Shown: positions 1 through 11,400, numbered from the stretch's first letter. The stretch is DNA of 64,000 bases from Moniliophthora roreri (GCA_001466705.2 LATX02000230.1:1-64000); one strand, 5' to 3'. Program-made: numbers and translations. The notes: generated from the sequence alone by a model not told the origin.

Positions 1-1
1 A

Positions 2-244
2 GGGTACTATTTCTTCCCTGTGTACGGAGGCAGGTATTGGTTCACCGGTCCTGTGGATACGATCAAAGATACTCCTGAGGATAGTAGTAGTGTGGATCAG
101 AAAGCTAATGCAGGTATCAGTAAAAACTCCCTGCCTGGAAGTACAGGTTCAAGGAGTAGGGCACCTGGAACCCCAGAGTCATCGGTACAGACATTTATGC
201 AGCGCACAGAGACTGTATTCGACGATGGTGGAATAGTGTCATGA
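2..244 (+). other. Possible 3' end of an unrecognised ORF fused to antisense metallo-beta-lactamase sequence
   Basis: A frame is open from the window edge to a TGA at 242-244. Its first ~30 codons (aromatic- and glycine-rich, then acidic) have no counterpart at the 41 kb locus and could be the tail of a gene entering from the left. The rest is read antisense through the metallo-beta-lactamase fragment and so is probably not selected coding sequence. I do not recognise a family. Confidence 0.2.
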
Positions 245-310
245 ATGGAAGGCATACTGAGTGGAATGAGTAAGGCCCAATGGGAAAATAGAGCAAACTC
301 ACCCTAAGCC
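94..310 (-). pseudogene. 5' fragment of a metallo-beta-lactamase gene (copy of the gene at 41079)
   Basis: Read on the minus strand, this matches about 41020-41237: the last part of the upstream region, the ATG and roughly the first 50 codons. Similarity stops abruptly near 94, before the catalytic HxHxDH motif, so it cannot encode an enzyme. Several differences from the 41 kb copy are CpG to TpG/CpA changes. It is probably a segmental-duplication remnant, further broken upstream by the element at 315-910. Confidence 0.85.
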
Positions 311-314
311 TTTA

Positions 315-910
315 CATCAGCAAATTGTGCAGTTAATGAGCATGGATGATAATCTATTTTGGTCTATATCATGTACAATAATAGACAAAAATGATTTTGG
401 TCAATGATCATGGAAGAAAATGGGAGAAAATGGGCAGAAATGATTTCAGTCACTGATTATGGGCGAAAATGGAAGAAAATGGATGATCATAAGACCCAAT
501 TTTTTTCTGCCTTCTAAAACACAGAGAGAGGGGTCTATATGGTAGAGAGGACTTATTGGTTAATGTTCTGACTGATAAAAACACTAGCCAAGGCCGGGGG
601 GATGCAGGTTTTCCCTGAATTAGCTGGGGAGGCAAGGGGATATATTGTACTGTGTACACTAAAATGTTATATGGCACTTTGGTACAGTGGTTATGTTGTG
701 GCCCGAGCTCCTGCGTTGGCTTACAAAGCAATGCTGGTGTCACTGGTTTGATTCTGCCAGGTGGCAGCATACATTTTCTCTGTCTGGCTGACTCTCATGA
801 AAATGGGCAATCATGGGCAAAATGGATAATAATGGCAGAAATGGGTAATCATAGGCAAAATGAATGATCACCCATTCTGCCATGATCATTAGGTGTTCAA
901 TTTGCTGATG
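315..910. mobile_element. CATCAGC-ended element E1 (596 bp, 2-bp TSD TA)
   Basis: The left end reads CATCAGCAAATTG and the right end is its inverted counterpart finishing GCTGATG, with TA on both sides. Imperfect short direct repeats built around 'aaaatgggc' and 'atcatgg' lie inside each end, and a tRNA-like core lies between them. The corresponding place near 41010-41030 lacks the insert, which supports the boundaries. There is no coding capacity, so it is a non-autonomous element. Confidence 0.75.
664..766 (+). repeat. tRNA-derived (SINE-like) core in E1
   Basis: It contains ggcactttggtacagtgg, resembling a Pol III A-box/D-arm, and about 80 nt later tggtttgattctgcc, which looks like a B box with its CpG lost. 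The head is nearly identical to the antisense tRNA-like core of the elements at 55.5 and 57.6 kb. There is no convincing cloverleaf, so this is not called as a tRNA gene. Confidence 0.45.
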
Positions 911-1444
911 TAATCATGTTGTCTTATCAGTTTGTGTACTCAGGACCTTACGATGCTCACTGGTATGTGTCTCAACTGATTGTCATGCCACAAACTTAGA
1001 TCCATCTTATAGTCTCTTATGAAATGATACTTGAATTGGACCGGAAGACACATTCTGCTTGGTAAGTACTCCTTAGCCCTGTGGCTACAGATGCTGATGT
1101 CAAATCTACATATATGGTTCTTCATTGCCGGGATGAGGTCTGAAGTATGCAGTGGTTCATGCAGAATATCTTATAATGGTACTAGCTAGTGCTCTCTGTA
1201 GTAAATAGTCGGTCAACCAATGTCAATTGTAGCCATTTTATCTGATGTGGTTCAATGATAATTGATGAAAATCAGCAATATATGATCACACTGCTTGAAA
1301 TATCAACTGGCATCAGTAGGCATTGATAAATGTCAATATATTCTCACTTACTGGCATTCATCAACATCTATTGGTGTTCTTCAATATTCTGGGGGAACAT
1401 CAATAGTAATCAGCTGGGGTCGGCATATGTCACTGGATTTCTGA
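911..1444. other. Rearranged intergenic sequence without a recognisable gene
   Basis: This lies between E1 and the fragment matching 40.7 kb. The start (about 911-930) resembles the sequence flanking the empty site at 41.0 kb. Only short frames are present, none resembling a known protein. Confidence 0.4.
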
Positions 1445-1535
1445 CTGGGTGTGTACATTCGAACAAGCCACGTGCTCAGAATGCAGCCAATCAAATTGCT
1501 CTTTCAATTTGACCAATTTGATGATACTTCAAAAT
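1445..1535 (-). repeat. Duplicate of 40672-40745 (distal upstream region of the metallo-beta-lactamase gene)
   Basis: The reverse complement matches the stretch around 40672-40745, with differences that include CpG transitions. With the fragment at 94-310 it shows that this end of the window is a degenerate inverted copy of the 40.67-41.24 kb region. Confidence 0.75.
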
Positions 1536-1730
1536 CCTGAAGGTATGTTCCTCCAGCCTTTATGCTCGTATCATGCCCAATAAAGAATCAGATGAAATGA
1601 GACAGCTCTTGATTGTCTTGTTGAAGGTTGAACACAGACCTCAAAAACCATAAGCTCTAAGATCCTGGGAGTGATTTCAGGCTTCAGGCTACTCCTACAC
1701 AATGTTCTACTTCTATTTGGCTCAGTCATG
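1515..1730 (+). repeat. Dispersed repeat R, copy 1
   Basis: About 215 bp match the reverse complement of 24330-24532. The same family, extended, occurs near 56690-57130. No coding content is recognised. Confidence 0.65.
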
Positions 1731-2785
1731 AATTTTTTGTGCAAGACCTCTACAATTTAACTAGTTAGCTAGAGCATCTGCTTGAGGCAGAAGTGGGTGA
1801 GGGCACAGCAACAAATTCATGTCACTAGTGGTCATATATGGAGGGATGGATGCACATCATGTATGTTTCCCATCTGCTAAAGCTTTCAATACATTGTCAT
1901 CCTATGAAGTTATTCCAAAAACGAAGGCAGCATGAGTGGTTCAGTTCTGAACCTTTTCAAAACTGATCTCTGGAAAATCCTAGATGTCCTAGCTGAACTC
2001 TATGAAATATGCTGCATATCCTTTTGTGCAGAGGCTAAGGCTTCTAATGGATCAGGTTGGATTATTGTCTCTTGAATGTGGATTGTGGATGGTGTCCTTG
2101 ACAACCCTCAGTCTGCAGATTGCCATCCTTTAGATGGCAGATAATCTGATGGGTAAATCACATGGTATGATCAAAGGGTTTTCAGTAGGGTTGAGTAAAA
2201 AAATCTTCTGGTGCAGCAGAAGGGTGTTATTTACAGTAAAAAACAGCATGTGACATACTTGTCAGCCTGATTTGAGGTGGGCAGGGCCAGCAAAACTTCA
2301 GTGCAGACTCTAGAGGCCCACACTGTACTCATATGACACTGGGTGCAGCAAAGTGTAAAACATGTGAATTATGTTGATCTTTATGTTGAATATTCTGTAA
2401 TTTTTTGTAGAGTAATGCATATAGTTTATGTTAATCTTTTTGTAGTTTTATATTGATAAGTTTACTACAATTTTAATAACATAGTGCAATATGCTTTATG
2501 CTAAACTTATGCTAATATTATATTGAGCTGTACTTTGGATTAATGCTATACTTTAGCTTCATGACTCTAACCATAAAACTTGTGTAATACTTGTGTGACT
2601 TATGCTGAATTTACACTAAAAATAGAGCTTAGCATAAGTATAGAATTTGATACAAGGTAAAGTGTCTGTCTTATGCTAAATAAAAATCACAGAATCTCTT
2701 TGCTTTCAGTAGAAATAATTTCAGTATAATGCTTGAACATTACACTGAATTCATGCTATTGAAATCCTAAGTTCAACACTAGACT
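1731..2785. other. AT-rich, CpG-poor non-coding stretch
   Basis: I see no gene here. A segment near 2095-2260 resembles 15190-15440 (shared 'cagattgcca', 'ggcagataatctga' and 'gggttttcagt'), so a short dispersed repeat is present. The remainder to 2785 is low-complexity A+T. Confidence 0.4.
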
Positions 2786-4290
2786 TATTGTAAAGGATAG
2801 TAAGTTCCCAAGAGGTACAGACTCATTCATGAAGGACACAGATTTATTCTCAAGAGGTACAGATTCATCTATAAAAGATACAGGTTTATTCTCAAGAGGT
2901 ATAGACTTATGGATTCATTCATAAAGGATATAGTCTTATTTTATTTTCAAAGAACATGGATTCATCTATAAAGAATACAGATTCATTTCTGAAAGGTACA
3001 GACTCATCCATGAAGGATATATCTATTCTCAAAGGATACAGATGCATTCCCAAGAGGTACAGACCCATTCTTAAAGAATACACCTCTATTTTCAAAGGAT
3101 ACAGACTCATTCATAAAGGGTACAGATCTATTCTCAAAGGATACAGATTCATTCTCAAGGGTACTGGATTCATTCATGAAAGATACAGATTTATTCTCAA
3201 GAGGTACAGACTCATATATAAAGAATACAGATTTATTCTCAAGAGGCACAGATATATTTATAAAGGACATAGATGAATCTATATCAGAATAGATCTGTAT
3301 TCTTAATGAATCTGTATCCTTCATAGATAAGTCTGTACCTCTTGAGAATAAATCTGTCTCTTTCATAGATGAATCTGTACCCCTTGACAATGGATCTGTA
3401 TCTTTCATGGATGAATCTGTATCCTTTGAGAGTGGATCTGTATTCTTTAAGAATGAGTCTGTACCTTTTGAGAATGCATCTGTATCCTTTGAGAATGAAT
3501 ATATCCTTTATAGATGAGTCTGTACCTTTTGGGAATGAATCTGTATCCTTTAAAGATAAATCTGTATCTTCATGAATGAATCCATAAGTCTGTACCTCTT
3601 GAGAATAAATCTGTATCCTTTCTGAATGAGTCTGTATCTTTTGAAAATAGATCTGTATTCTTTAAGAATGAGTCTTTACCTCTTGAGAATGCATCTGTAT
3701 CCTTTGAGAATAGATATATCCTTCATAGATGAGTCTATACCTTTTAGAAATGAATTTGTATCCTTCATGGATGGATCCATAAGTCTGAACCTCTTGAGAA
3801 TAAATCTGTATCCTTTGAAAATAGATCTTTATTCTTTAAAAAAGAGTCTGTGCTTTTTAGGAATGGATCTGTAACCTTTGTGCCCTTTGAGAATGGATTT
3901 GTATCCTTTATGAATGAGTCTGTACCTTCTGGAAATGAATCTGTATCCTTTATAGATGAATCCATATTCTTTGAGAACAGATCTGTATTCTTTATGGATA
4001 AGTCTGTACCTCTTGAAAATGAGTCTGTAAACTTTGTGCTCTTTGAGAATGAATTTATATCCTTATAGTTGGAAATAAATCCATAAGGTATGGATTCACC
4101 CACAAAGGACACAGATTCATTCTCAGAAGGTAAAGCTTTATTTATGAAGAATATAGATTTATTCACAAAGAATACAGATTTATTCACAAAGAATACATAC
4201 CCCTTGAGAATAGATCTGTATTCTTTTGTGAAAGGAACCATATCCTTCATAGATAAATCCATACCCTTTGAGAATGGATCTGCATTCCTA
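2786..4290. repeat. 21-bp minisatellite in inverted blocks, copy 1
   Basis: Degenerate 21-bp units of the type ttctcaagaggtacagattca fill this stretch, often alternating two variants as a 42-bp dimer. Orientation flips near 3283, about 4083 and about 4200, giving a forward-reverse-forward-reverse layout that could fold into a long imperfect hairpin. Because 21 is divisible by 3, long frames encoding heptad-like peptides stay open on both strands; these are by-products. It is followed by a short stretch of repeat H and an LTR. Confidence 0.9.
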
Positions 4291-4298
4291 TAAACTCA

Positions 4299-4353
4299 AA
4301 GGTCTATATTACAAACACACACAAAACACAAAGAAGACAGTGCACAAAGCACC
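4299..4353 (+). repeat. Repeat H1, left flank of the LTR (copy 1)
   Basis: This CA-rich stretch ending in gcacaaagcacc matches 23421-23475, where the same sequence runs on uninterrupted. It is the left flank of the Gypsy insertion site and ends with one copy of the target duplication GCACC. Confidence 0.75.
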
Positions 4354-4791
4354 TGTTACATTTTTCTTACCCTATTACATATGCTTCCCTTTTTGATCGA
4401 ACACATACACCTTCCCAGTACCCCTTTTCTATCAGAACCCCCATGCTTCTTTATTGTTGGACTCATTACACCTTCCCAGTACCCCTTCTTCTATCAGAAT
4501 CTTCAGCTATATCCCAACCATGTCAGTATTTATTACCACATCATTGTAGTTATCAGACATTTGTATGACGTAGACTATATGACTGGTTGTACAGTATTTA
4601 AGCACTCAAGCCAGGACTCTAAGTCCTCAGCTTGACCTGGTTAATTAATACTTGTGTCACTGCCCATTGATTGAAGGACTTCTAAACTTCAGCATCTGCT
4701 GGACAAACTCTAACTTGAACTTGAAGCTGCTTGCAAAGGGTTCTACCTTTTATAAGTGGTTAGTCGATGTTGCTGCACAAGTAGTGTAACA
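4354..4791 (+). mobile_element. Solo-type LTR of the Gypsy-1 family, recombinant of its 5' and 3' LTRs
   Basis: This 438-bp LTR starts TGTTA and ends TAACA, and is flanked by GCACC (4349-4353 and 4792-4796), the same target duplication as the full-length element at 6221-13458. Its left and middle parts carry the variants of the 5' LTR, while its last ~30 bp carry those of the 3' LTR. That is the pattern expected of LTR-LTR recombination to a solo LTR, or of an assembly path jumping between the LTRs. It lies just before the gap base at 4801. Confidence 0.8.
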
Positions 4792-4800
4792 GCACCAACA

Positions 4801-4801
4801 N
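4801..4801. other. Assembly gap flanked by a ~1.86-kb direct duplication
   Basis: Sequence from 2935 to the gap is repeated from 4802 with only scattered differences (offset 1867). The left copy ends in a solo-type LTR; the right copy continues into a complete Gypsy element at the same target site. Two unmerged haplotypes or overlapping contigs are the simplest explanation. Confidence 0.85.
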
Positions 4802-6157
4802 CTTATTTTATTTTCAAAGAACATGGATTCATCTATAAAGAATACAGATTCATTCCTAAAAGGTACAGACTCATCCATGAAGGATATACCTATTCTTAAA
4901 GGACACAGATGCATTCCCAAGAGGTACAGACCTATTCTTAAAGAATACACCTCTATTTTCAAAGGATACAGACTCATTCATAAAGGGTACAGATCTATTC
5001 TCAAAGGATACAGATTCATTCTCAAGGGTACTGGATTCATTCATGAAAGATACAGATTTATTCTCAAGAGGTACAGACTCATATATAAAGAATACAGATT
5101 TATTCTCAAGAGGCACAGATATATTTATAAAGGACATAGATGAATCTATATCAGAATAGATCTGTATTCTTAATGAATCTGTATCCTTCATAGATAAGTC
5201 TGTACCTCTTGAGAATAAATCTGTCTCTTTCATAGATGAATCTGTACCCCTTGACAATGGATCTGTATCTTTCATGGATGAATCTGTATCCTTTGAGAGT
5301 GGATCTGTATTCTTTAAGAATGAGTCTGTACCTTTTGAGAATGCATCTGTATCCTTTGAGAATGAATATATCCTTTATAGATGAGTCTGTACCTTTTGGG
5401 AATGAATCTGTATCCTTTAAAGATAAATCTGTATCTTCATGAATGAATCCATAAGTCTGTACCTCTTGAGAATAAATCTGTATCCTTTCTGAATGAGTCT
5501 GTATCTTTTGAAAATAGATCTGTATTCTTTAAGAATGAGTCTTTACCTCTTGAGAATGCATCTGTATCCTTTGAGAATAGATATATCCTTCATAGATGAG
5601 TCTATACCTTTTAGAAATGAATTTGTATCCTTCATGGATGGATCCATAAGTCTGAACCTCTTGAGAATAAATCTGTATCCTTTGAAAATAGATCTTTATT
5701 CTTTAAAAAAGAGTCTGTGCTTTTTAGGAATGGATCTGTAACCTTTGTGCCCTTTGAGAATGGATTTGTATCCTTTATGAATGAGTCTGTACCTTCTGGA
5801 AATGAATCTGTATCCTTTATAGATGAATCCATATTCTTTGAGAACAGATCTGTATTCTTTATGGATAAGTCTGTACCTCTTGAAAATGAGTCTGTAAACT
5901 TTGTGCTCTTTGAGAATGAATTTATATCCTTATAGTTGGAAATAAATCCATAAGGTATGGATTCACCCACAAAGGACACAGATTCATTCTCAGAAGGTAA
6001 AGCTTTATTTATGAAGAATATAGATTTATTCACAAAGAATACAGATTTATTCACAAAGAATACATACCCCTTGAGAATAGATCTGTATTCTTTTGTGAAA
6101 GGAACCATATCCTTCATAGATAAATCCATACCCTTTGAGAATGGATCTGCATTCCTA
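4802..6157. repeat. 21-bp minisatellite in inverted blocks, copy 2
   Basis: This is a near-identical repeat of 2935-4290 after the gap base, with a few substitutions near the start. It is probably the other haplotype or an overlapping contig rather than a second genomic array. Confidence 0.85.
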
Positions 6158-6220
6158 TAAACTCAAAGGTCTATATTACAAACACACACAAAACACAAAG
6201 AAGACAGTGCACAAAGCACC

Positions 6221-6658
6221 TGTTACATTTTTCTTACCCTATTACATATGCTTCCCTTTTTGATCGAACACATACACCTTCCCAGTACCCCTTTTCTATC
6301 AGAACCCCCATGCTTCTTTATTGTTGGACTCATTACACCTTCCCAGTACCCCTTCTTCTATCAGAATCTTCAGCTATATCCCAACCATGTCAGTATTTAT
6401 TACCACATCATTGTAGTTATCAGACATTTGTATGACGTAGACTATATGACTGGTTGTACAGTATTTAAGCACTCAAGCCAGGACTCTAAGTCCTCAGCTT
6501 GACCTGGTTAATTAATACTTGTGTCACTGCCCATTGATTGAAGGACTTCTAAACTTCAGCATCTGCTGGACAAACTCTAACTTGAACTTGAAGCTGCTTG
6601 CAAAGGGTTCTACCTTTTATAAGTGGTTAGTCAATGTTGCTGTGCAAGTAGCGTAACA
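6221..6658 (+). repeat. Gypsy-1 5' LTR
   Basis: It begins TGTTACA and ends GTAACA. It contains a TATA-like TATTTAA at 6462 and the conserved cagcttgacct at 6495-6505, followed by the R-U5 part. Confidence 0.92.
6462..6505 (+). promoter_or_regulatory. LTR core promoter and inferred transcript start
   Basis: TATTTAA at 6462-6468 is followed about 34 nt later by cagcttgacct (6495-6505). The same spacing and the same 11 nt occur in the LTRs at 45197-45591 and 33622-34245. The start site is inferred from TATA spacing, not measured. Confidence 0.6.
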
Positions 6659-6660
6659 CA

Positions 6661-6671
6661 AGGTCAAGCTG
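6661..6671 (+). promoter_or_regulatory. Putative self-priming primer-binding site
   Basis: Two nt after the LTR, aggtcaagctg is the exact reverse complement of cagcttgacct (6495-6505), the inferred 5' end of the transcript. This matches the self-primed reverse transcription known for Tf1/sushi-type Gypsy elements, in which the first ~11 nt of the RNA pair with the PBS. I see no need to invoke a tRNA 3' end. Confidence 0.65.
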
Positions 6672-6741
6672 ATCGATTGCTGACCTATCCAGGTTTAGGC
6701 ATCATCTAGGAAACAAGACACCACCACAGACAGAATCCCAG

Positions 6742-7980
6742 GTGGAGAAGGACATCGCAGAAGCAGAAGAGTGCTGGTGTGGATTACAAACCCAATCCAT
6801 ATCGAACCCTAGTGGACGAGCGATCCCGCCACTAACCAGAGCATCCTGCAGAGAACTGTTAACCGCCTCGCTGTCGCCATTGCCAATGAGTCAGCCACTA
6901 ACAGAGACACTAGAAGAGCACCCCAAAACAAGGAGAATCTCAACCCCATTATCCATCATGACTGGATTAGGGGAGATCAGATCCAAAGAAGAAACACTGC
7001 CTATTACACTGAAGAGGCTTGAATTGGATACATTGAATACATCTTCAACCTCAGCAGAGGAATTGGACCCCTTTCAATGTACCCTTCACGCATTGAAAAA
7101 CAGCCCCAGATTGACGAAGCAACCTCAGCTTGAAGAAATGTTGGAAGATAAGAAACCTTCGGAAAGCAGACCTAAGGGAGACCTGGTAGCCAAAGAAGCA
7201 GTAATCGGCGCTACAGTACCCATACAAGTGGTAGTGGCAGAAAAGGAAGTAAAAGCAGCATTGCCAAGAACTTTTACAGGACACCAAAAAGATGTGAAGA
7301 AGTTTCTCCAAGAAGTACTGTTGTACATTGCCCTCAACCCCAAAACGTTCACTACGGACCAAACAAAGAAGCTCTTCCTCCTCTCCTATATGATAGATAG
7401 ACCAGGAGAATTCTGAAAGAACGAGAAAACAGACCTTTTGCTTGTGTTAGATCCAGATGCAGAAAAGGTCTCATGGGGAGACTTTGTGGAGGACTTTAAA
7501 ACATCATTCAAACCTCTTGACACAGCCCTGGAAGCTCAGCTGAAGCTTTGGGATCTGAAGATGAAGGAAAGAGCCGACGAATATACATACCAGTTCTCAT
7601 ATTTGGCCAAACAGACGGGATACAATGACGCAGCGCAAATCATAGCCTTCAAACGAGGACTGCCTAAAAGCCTAGTATTGAAAATCATAACCCAACTTGA
7701 AGAAACTCCTACCAACATTAAAGATTGGATGAATGCTGCCATTCTCTTCGATGAGAGCTACAAACAGGCCCAGAAATACAGAAAGACATGGGATGAAGAT
7801 AACAGAAGGAAGCTGCATTGAAGTTTCCGAAAGAAGGAAGATGTTGCTATTAAACAGATCTCGGAAATAGAACAGAAGGAATATATAATGAAAGGTTTAT
7901 GCTTCTGATGTGGGAAAGGAGGCTATCAAATCAGGGACTGTCCAGATACTCCGAAGAAGGAGGAGAAGAGGAAGGAAGAG
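6742..7980 (+). pseudogene. gag: Gypsy-1 Gag (capsid plus zinc knuckle), interrupted
   Basis: One frame runs from ATG 6742 through TGA at 7414, continues 7417-7818 with a retrotransposon-Gag-like region (around WDLKMKERADEYTYQF), and reaches another TGA at 7819. A CCHC knuckle follows near 7897-7940, with a stop between the first two cysteines and tyrosine in place of histidine. The first two stops fit lost tryptophan codons, and the knuckle stop fits a lost CGA arginine. The product would form the virus-like particle; this copy cannot. Confidence 0.75.
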
Positions 7981-8214
7981 CCGAAGAAGCTTTTGAAAGA
8001 AGAAAGATTCGCCAAGATCATGGCCTTAGTTAATGACCAGTCAGAAGAAGAGAAGAACATGTTGATTGACCTTATGGAGCAAGAGGGTTTTTGAAACGGT
8101 GGAAGAGGACAATGTCTCCACTGCCTGTAACTATTTCACACTTTGTACTAGCCAAAATGGATCAAAATTCTATGCATATTCCTCTCCAGTACAAAGTGGG
8201 AACTCAAATCATCG

Positions 8215-8560
8215 AAACACAAGCTCTATTAGATTCAGGAGCAGGAGGATGATTTATTAGCATGGCCCTAGCAAGGAGATTAGAGAAGTGATGGATCCAG
8301 CTCCCAGAAAAGATCAAAGTATTCAATGTGGATGGAATGCCAAACAAAACTGCATGGATCTCTCATGTGGTAGAACTCAAGTTCAAGATAGCAGACAAGG
8401 AATTTAGAGAAAACTTCATGATATCAGGCATCAGAGATGAGAACATGATCCTGGGACTCCCTTGGCTTCGCTATCACAACTTCCAAATTGACTGGGAAAC
8501 TAGAGAAATAAAGTTCTTGCCAAGACAGAAACTTCAAATCAAGAGATTCACAGGTATACT
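8215..8560 (+). pseudogene. Gypsy-1 aspartic protease region
   Basis: LLDSGAGG near 8228 is the retropepsin active-site motif, followed in the expected order by a flap-like segment (FNVDGMPNKTAWI) and LGLPWLRYHNFQIDW, which is typical of Gypsy proteases. In-frame stops occur shortly after the active site and at a probable lost Trp near 8289, so the enzyme is broken. Confidence 0.7.
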
Positions 8561-8699
8561 CGACAGTACCCCAAAGGAAGTTCTGATCAGAGCGAAGATT
8601 ACGGCCTCACAAGAGCTGGCGCATCAGCAGCAGGAAGTGAAGAGGGAGATAGATGAGCTGACTCCCTCCTATCTTCAGGGATATCAAGATCGTTTTGAG

Positions 8700-9560
8700 A
8701 AAGGGAAAGCAGAATGATTCCTCCCTTCCCGATCTTATGATCATGCCATAGAGTTGCAGCCAGACTTCATACTCCAAAATTGCAAGCTCTATCCTCTAAG
8801 CCCAGTTGAACAAAAGGAACAGGACAAGTTCTTGGATAAGAACTTATGCAAGGGATATATTTGGAAGTTGAAGTCACCAATGGCTTCCCCCTTCTTCTTT
8901 GTGGCAAAGAAAGAAAAGGGAGTGCTGAGACCCATGCAGGACTACAGAGAGCTAAACAAAGGGACGGTAAAGAACATGTATCCACTACTCTTAATATCGG
9001 AGCTCCTTGACAAACTGAAGGGAGCAAACGTCTTTACGAAGCTGGACCTCAGGAACAGGTACAACAATGTAAGAATCAAAGACAGGGACCAATAGAAAGC
9101 TGCCTTGAAAACAAATTGAGGACTGTTTGAGCCAACTGTCATGTTCTTTGGATTAAGCAACCCACCAGCAACATTTCAAGCCTTCATGAATGACATTCTC
9201 TCCAACTTCATTGATGAAGGGTGGCTTGTTATCTATATGGACGACACCCTCCTATTTTCAAAAAATCAAGCAGAACATCAGGAATGGACTGAAAGGCTGA
9301 TGTGTCGGATCAGAGAACACGATCTCTATTTCAAGCCTGAAAAGTGCAAATTTGACGTCACAGAAGTCGTATTCTTAGAAATGGTAATCCAACCGGGTTA
9401 TGTAGCCATGGACCCTATGAAGTTAGCAGAAATAGCTGAATGGGAGCTGCCAAAGATAGTGAAAGGAGTACATGCCTTTTTGGGGTTCAGAAACTTCTAC
9501 TGGAAATTCATTGGGAAATACATTCAACTGACATGACTGCTTAATGACCTCACGAAAAAG
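8700..9560 (+). pseudogene. Gypsy-1 reverse transcriptase
   Basis: RT motifs run in order: [32 protein letters not shown], then PATFQAFMNDIL, and YMDD at about 9235-9246 in WLVIYMDDTLLFSKN. Stops at about 9093 and 9118 fall where family members have Trp and Arg, consistent with transitions. The catalytic YMDD is kept, but the ORF is interrupted. Confidence 0.88.
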
Positions 9561-9626
9561 TCACAGAAATTTGAATGGACCACAGCATGCCAAATCACTT
9601 TTGACCTTCTCAAAAAGAAATTCCTC

Positions 9627-10094
9627 TTGGAGCCAGTACTTCTTATGCTGGATACAGATAAACCTTTTGTAATAGAAGCAGATGCTTCCAAATGGGCCAC
9701 AGAGGCTGTACTTTGTCAACATGGAATAGATGGAGAATGGCACCCATGTGGATATCTATCAAAGTCATTATTACCAACAGAAAGGAATTATGAAATCTAT
9801 GATTGGGAACTATTGGCTATAATGCGGGCTCTGATGGAATGGCGACATTATCTGATGGGAGAGAGATACAAGGTAGTAATCTTATCTGATCACAAGAATC
9901 TCACATACTTCCAGATGGCTCAGAAACTCAACCAAAGACAAGCCAGATGGAGTTTGTTCCTATCAGAATTCGATCTCAGCCTTGTTCATGTGCCAGGGAA
10001 ATTGCTCATGCAGGTGGATGCACTATCACAACAGAGCAACAAATGTGAGGATGAAGACAACGATAACGAAGATGTAATCCTCCTACCAGAGTGA
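9627..10094 (+). pseudogene. Gypsy-1 RNase H and connection
   Basis: This follows RT in the same polyprotein. [15 protein letters not shown] carries the first catalytic Asp region, then [38 protein letters not shown] and LNQRQARW follow in the expected order. It stays open for 155 codons and ends at a TGA before the integrase. Confidence 0.85.
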
Positions 10095-10121
10095 CTCTTT
10101 GTAAAAGGAATCAACCTGGAA

Positions 10122-11400
10122 ATGAAAACCGAGATTATGGAACGATTGGGTCCAGACGACTTCTATAAGTCGGCCTTGGAGCAACTACTCCACCAAGGCA
10201 TGCTGCCAATCAAGTCCACTCTATCGGATTGGAGAATTGACAATGGACTGCTCTTTTTCAAAGAGCAGGTTTATGTGCCAAATGATGCCAAACTCCAACG
10301 ACATGTTGTGAAAATAGTACATGAAACCCCAGGAGTAGGACACTCTGGGCAATGGAACATGTTAGAACAAGTTCAATGTGATTTTTGGTGGCCAGGAATG
10401 GCTAAATTCATCAAGAACTTCATAGATGGTTGTGTACCATGCTAACAATCAAAGATTAACACACACCCAATGAAGACCCCCATTCAACCACTACAGCCGA
10501 CTCTGAATTCCTTTACTTTCCAAATCTGTACAATGGATCTCATCACTGACCTACTGGAATGCGATGGCATGGATTCTATCCTTGTTGTGGTGGACCACTC
10601 CTCTATGAAGAGGGTAATTTTTACACCATGCATGAAGACATCAGATGCCGTGAAAATAGCGGAACTATTAATTCAACATGTATACAGACATTTTGGACTT
10701 CTGGATTGTATCATATCCAATCGAGACCCCAGATTTGCAGCAGAAGTATTCTAAGAGATGGGAAAACAGCTGTCTATCAAACACTTGATGAGCACTGCCT
10801 TCCATCCACAGACAGACAGAGAGACTGAGTGAGTCAACCAAGAAATTGAAGTCTATCTCCACATTTTCTGTTCGAAAGAACAAATGAAGTGGAAAGAGTA
10901 CCTCCCACTAGCTGAGTTTGCACACAATAATCAAATCCATTCAGTGCTCAAGAACTCCCCCTTTTTCATGATGATGGGATACCACCCGAGAGCCTTCCTG
11001 ACAGTGTTCGAGTGAACTAGTATTCCATTGGTTGAAGAACGACTTTGAGAACTAAAGAGAGTCAGAGAAGAAATGACTAGCCTATTAGAGTTAGCACGAC
11101 AAAAGATGATACGAAGGGAAAAACAGAAATTGGAAACCTTCAATGTAGAACAGAAGGTGTGGCTAGAAGGGAAGAACCTGGCCATAGGGTACTCAACCAA
11201 GAAACTCACCCCAAAACGAGAAGGGCTGTTCGAGATTCTTGAAGTCTTGGGGCCTGTTACATATTGGCTAAACCTACTGCACCAATGGAAAATTCACTCT
11301 GTTTTCCATGCAGCTCTTCTTACACCATTTAGAGAAACCAAAGCCTATAGACCCAGTTTCATGGAACCACCTCCAGATCTAATAGAAGGGTTTGAATAGT
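10122..11400 (+). pseudogene. Gypsy-1 integrase with C-terminal SH3-like part
   Basis: An HHCC zinc region (HETPGVGHSG ... FIDGCVPC, about 10320-10440) is followed by the catalytic core: MDLITDLL, VVVDHSSMK, ISNRDPRFAAEVF, then in another frame STAFHPQTDRETE and AEFAHNN. A frameshift or stop near 10755 separates the core halves. The C-terminal part has GLFEILEVLGPVTYWL and HSVFHAALLTPF, as in chromoviral integrases. Confidence 0.85.

Noticed and set aside
2786..4290. CRISPR-like array
   Set aside because: Units are contiguous degenerate minisatellite repeats without unique spacers, in a eukaryotic genome.
2919..6160. Many open frames of 67-165 codons in the 21-bp repeats
   Set aside because: They arise because the repeat unit is a multiple of three with few stop codons, and they occur on both strands at once; no start context, introns or domain.
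7051..7362. Minus-strand frames within Gypsy-1
   Set aside because: They are antisense to the Gag region and lack any family features.
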